42,948 nt of DNA from Streptococcus massiliensis DSM 18628 (lineage in GTDB: Bacteria > Bacillota > Bacilli > Lactobacillales > Streptococcaceae). The stretch is from contig NZ_KB904366.1 of assembly GCF_000380065.1 (NCBI RefSeq), forward strand, positions 1 to 42,948, read 5' to 3'. Positions 42,629 to 42,948 of this stretch are shown one piece after another. The notes beneath the pieces were generated by a model. That model saw only the letters and a program-made list of their open reading frames with translations. It was not told where the DNA came from and made no database searches. The stretch's first letter is position 1, and each line of letters opens with the position of its first letter. Made by a program: the position numbers and the translations under genes.

Positions 42629-42948
42629 GGCTCTATAATTTCTGTAGTGGGTAAAATCACTTTAGGGATTATGGAGCTTATTTTGTTGTAGAAAAAAAGT
42701 CCCATATGACCTATAATGAAAAGCGACAAAACCATCATTAGAAAGACTCTTATGGAACAGTTCAATTTTATCACAAACTTACTGGGAATAAAAGACCCTA
42801 ACATCATAATCTTGGATGTTCTAGATACTGGAACGCATAAAGAAATCATCGCGAAGTTGGATTATCCTGCTCCTAAATGCTACAGCTGTCATGGTCAGAT
42901 GGCTAAATATGACTTCTAGAAAGAATCAAAAATTCCCTATTTAGAGTG
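42629..42948 (+). mobile_element. ISL3-type insertion sequence, left end
   Basis: A GGCTCTATAATTTC stretch at about 42629 resembles ISL3-family terminal repeats and is followed, after ~120 bases, by the transposase frame. The right end is outside the window, so boundaries and target duplication cannot be confirmed. Confidence 0.6.
42752..42948 (+). pseudogene. ISL3-family transposase with an early stop codon, cut by the window edge
   Basis: From ATG 42752 the frame reads MEQFNFITNLLGIKDPNIII, then DTGTHKEIIAKLDYPAPKCYSCHGQMAKYDF. This is the N-terminal zinc-finger region of ISL3 (IS1193/IS1167-type) transposases. A TAG at 42917-42919 interrupts it where relatives have a Gln or Lys codon, and the same frame resumes as KESKIPYLE. 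This copy is therefore probably inactive. The in-frame ATG at 42716 overlaps a TATAAT and is not used. Confidence 0.75.

Noticed and set aside
1-42948. CRISPR array, prophage or restriction-modification locus
   Set aside because: No regularly spaced direct repeats, phage structural genes or methylase/endonuclease pairs were seen; the single methyltransferase is a membrane-anchored class I enzyme without DNA-methylase motifs.

Overview
This window looks like chromosomal DNA of a low-GC Gram-positive coccus, almost certainly a viridans-type Streptococcus. The case rests on gene content and order: pheS-GNAT-pheT behind a T-box, a piuBCDA-type iron ABC operon, an SpxR-type CBS/HotDog regulator beside methionyl aminopeptidase and murA, a SatD-family gene, PepV, and a small DUF3272-type protein next to dnaX. 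Most genes lie on the minus strand. The plus-strand blocks are an oxidoreductase/DEAD-helicase pair (15.4-17.5 kb), the piu operon (19.1-22.8 kb), one tRNA-Arg, and the start of an ISL3-type element at the right end. The left edge is cut inside an IS1182-type transposase.

Region by region, reading 5' to 3' along each transcript where that applies. (1) 0-8 kb: IS1182-type transposase end; DUF3272-type protein, dnaX and a free-methionine-R-sulfoxide reductase; an XRE-AbrB regulator coupled to a frameshifted alpha/beta hydrolase; a GrpB / MGMT-like / methyltransferase operon; satD plus a DUF3307 membrane protein behind a palindromic promoter, abutting a truncated tfoX. (2) 8-13.9 kb: one leucine operon, leuA-leuB-DUF1294-leuC-leuD-Sua5-like, preceded by a promoter, a 17-residue leader peptide with three consecutive Leu codons, and a terminator, which is the layout of a peptide-type attenuator. 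(3) 13.9-19 kb: DUF1275 protein, uridine kinase, oxidoreductase and helicase, HU, DegV. (4) 19-24 kb: piuBCDA and an OYE-family oxidoreductase. (5) 24-31 kb: a UDG-family / rhodanese / LdcB-like / metallophosphatase operon in which the peptidase has an apparent in-frame deletion; PepV; nitroreductase; a YefM-YoeB-type toxin-antitoxin; uvrC. (6) 30.9-32.7 kb: AT-rich debris of an integrative conjugative element (SSB-like fragment, frameshifted hydrolase, VirD4 C-terminus). (7) 32.8-42.4 kb: housekeeping genes pheT/pheS with T-box, tRNA-Arg(CCG), YihY, map, spxR, a GNAT gene and murA. (8) An ISL3-type transposase with an early stop codon.

The most interesting observations are regulatory. Three unrelated genes (DUF3272-type, fRMsr, uvrC) share one start geometry: an extended -10 of form TGn-TAYAAT, exactly six bases, then ATG, with no Shine-Dalgarno. 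This predicts leaderless mRNAs that begin at the A of the start codon. Others are the leucine leader, a perfect 20-bp palindrome inside the satD promoter, and a dispersed repeat that starts at the stop codons of two different genes. I found no CRISPR array, prophage or clearly new multi-gene defence system.
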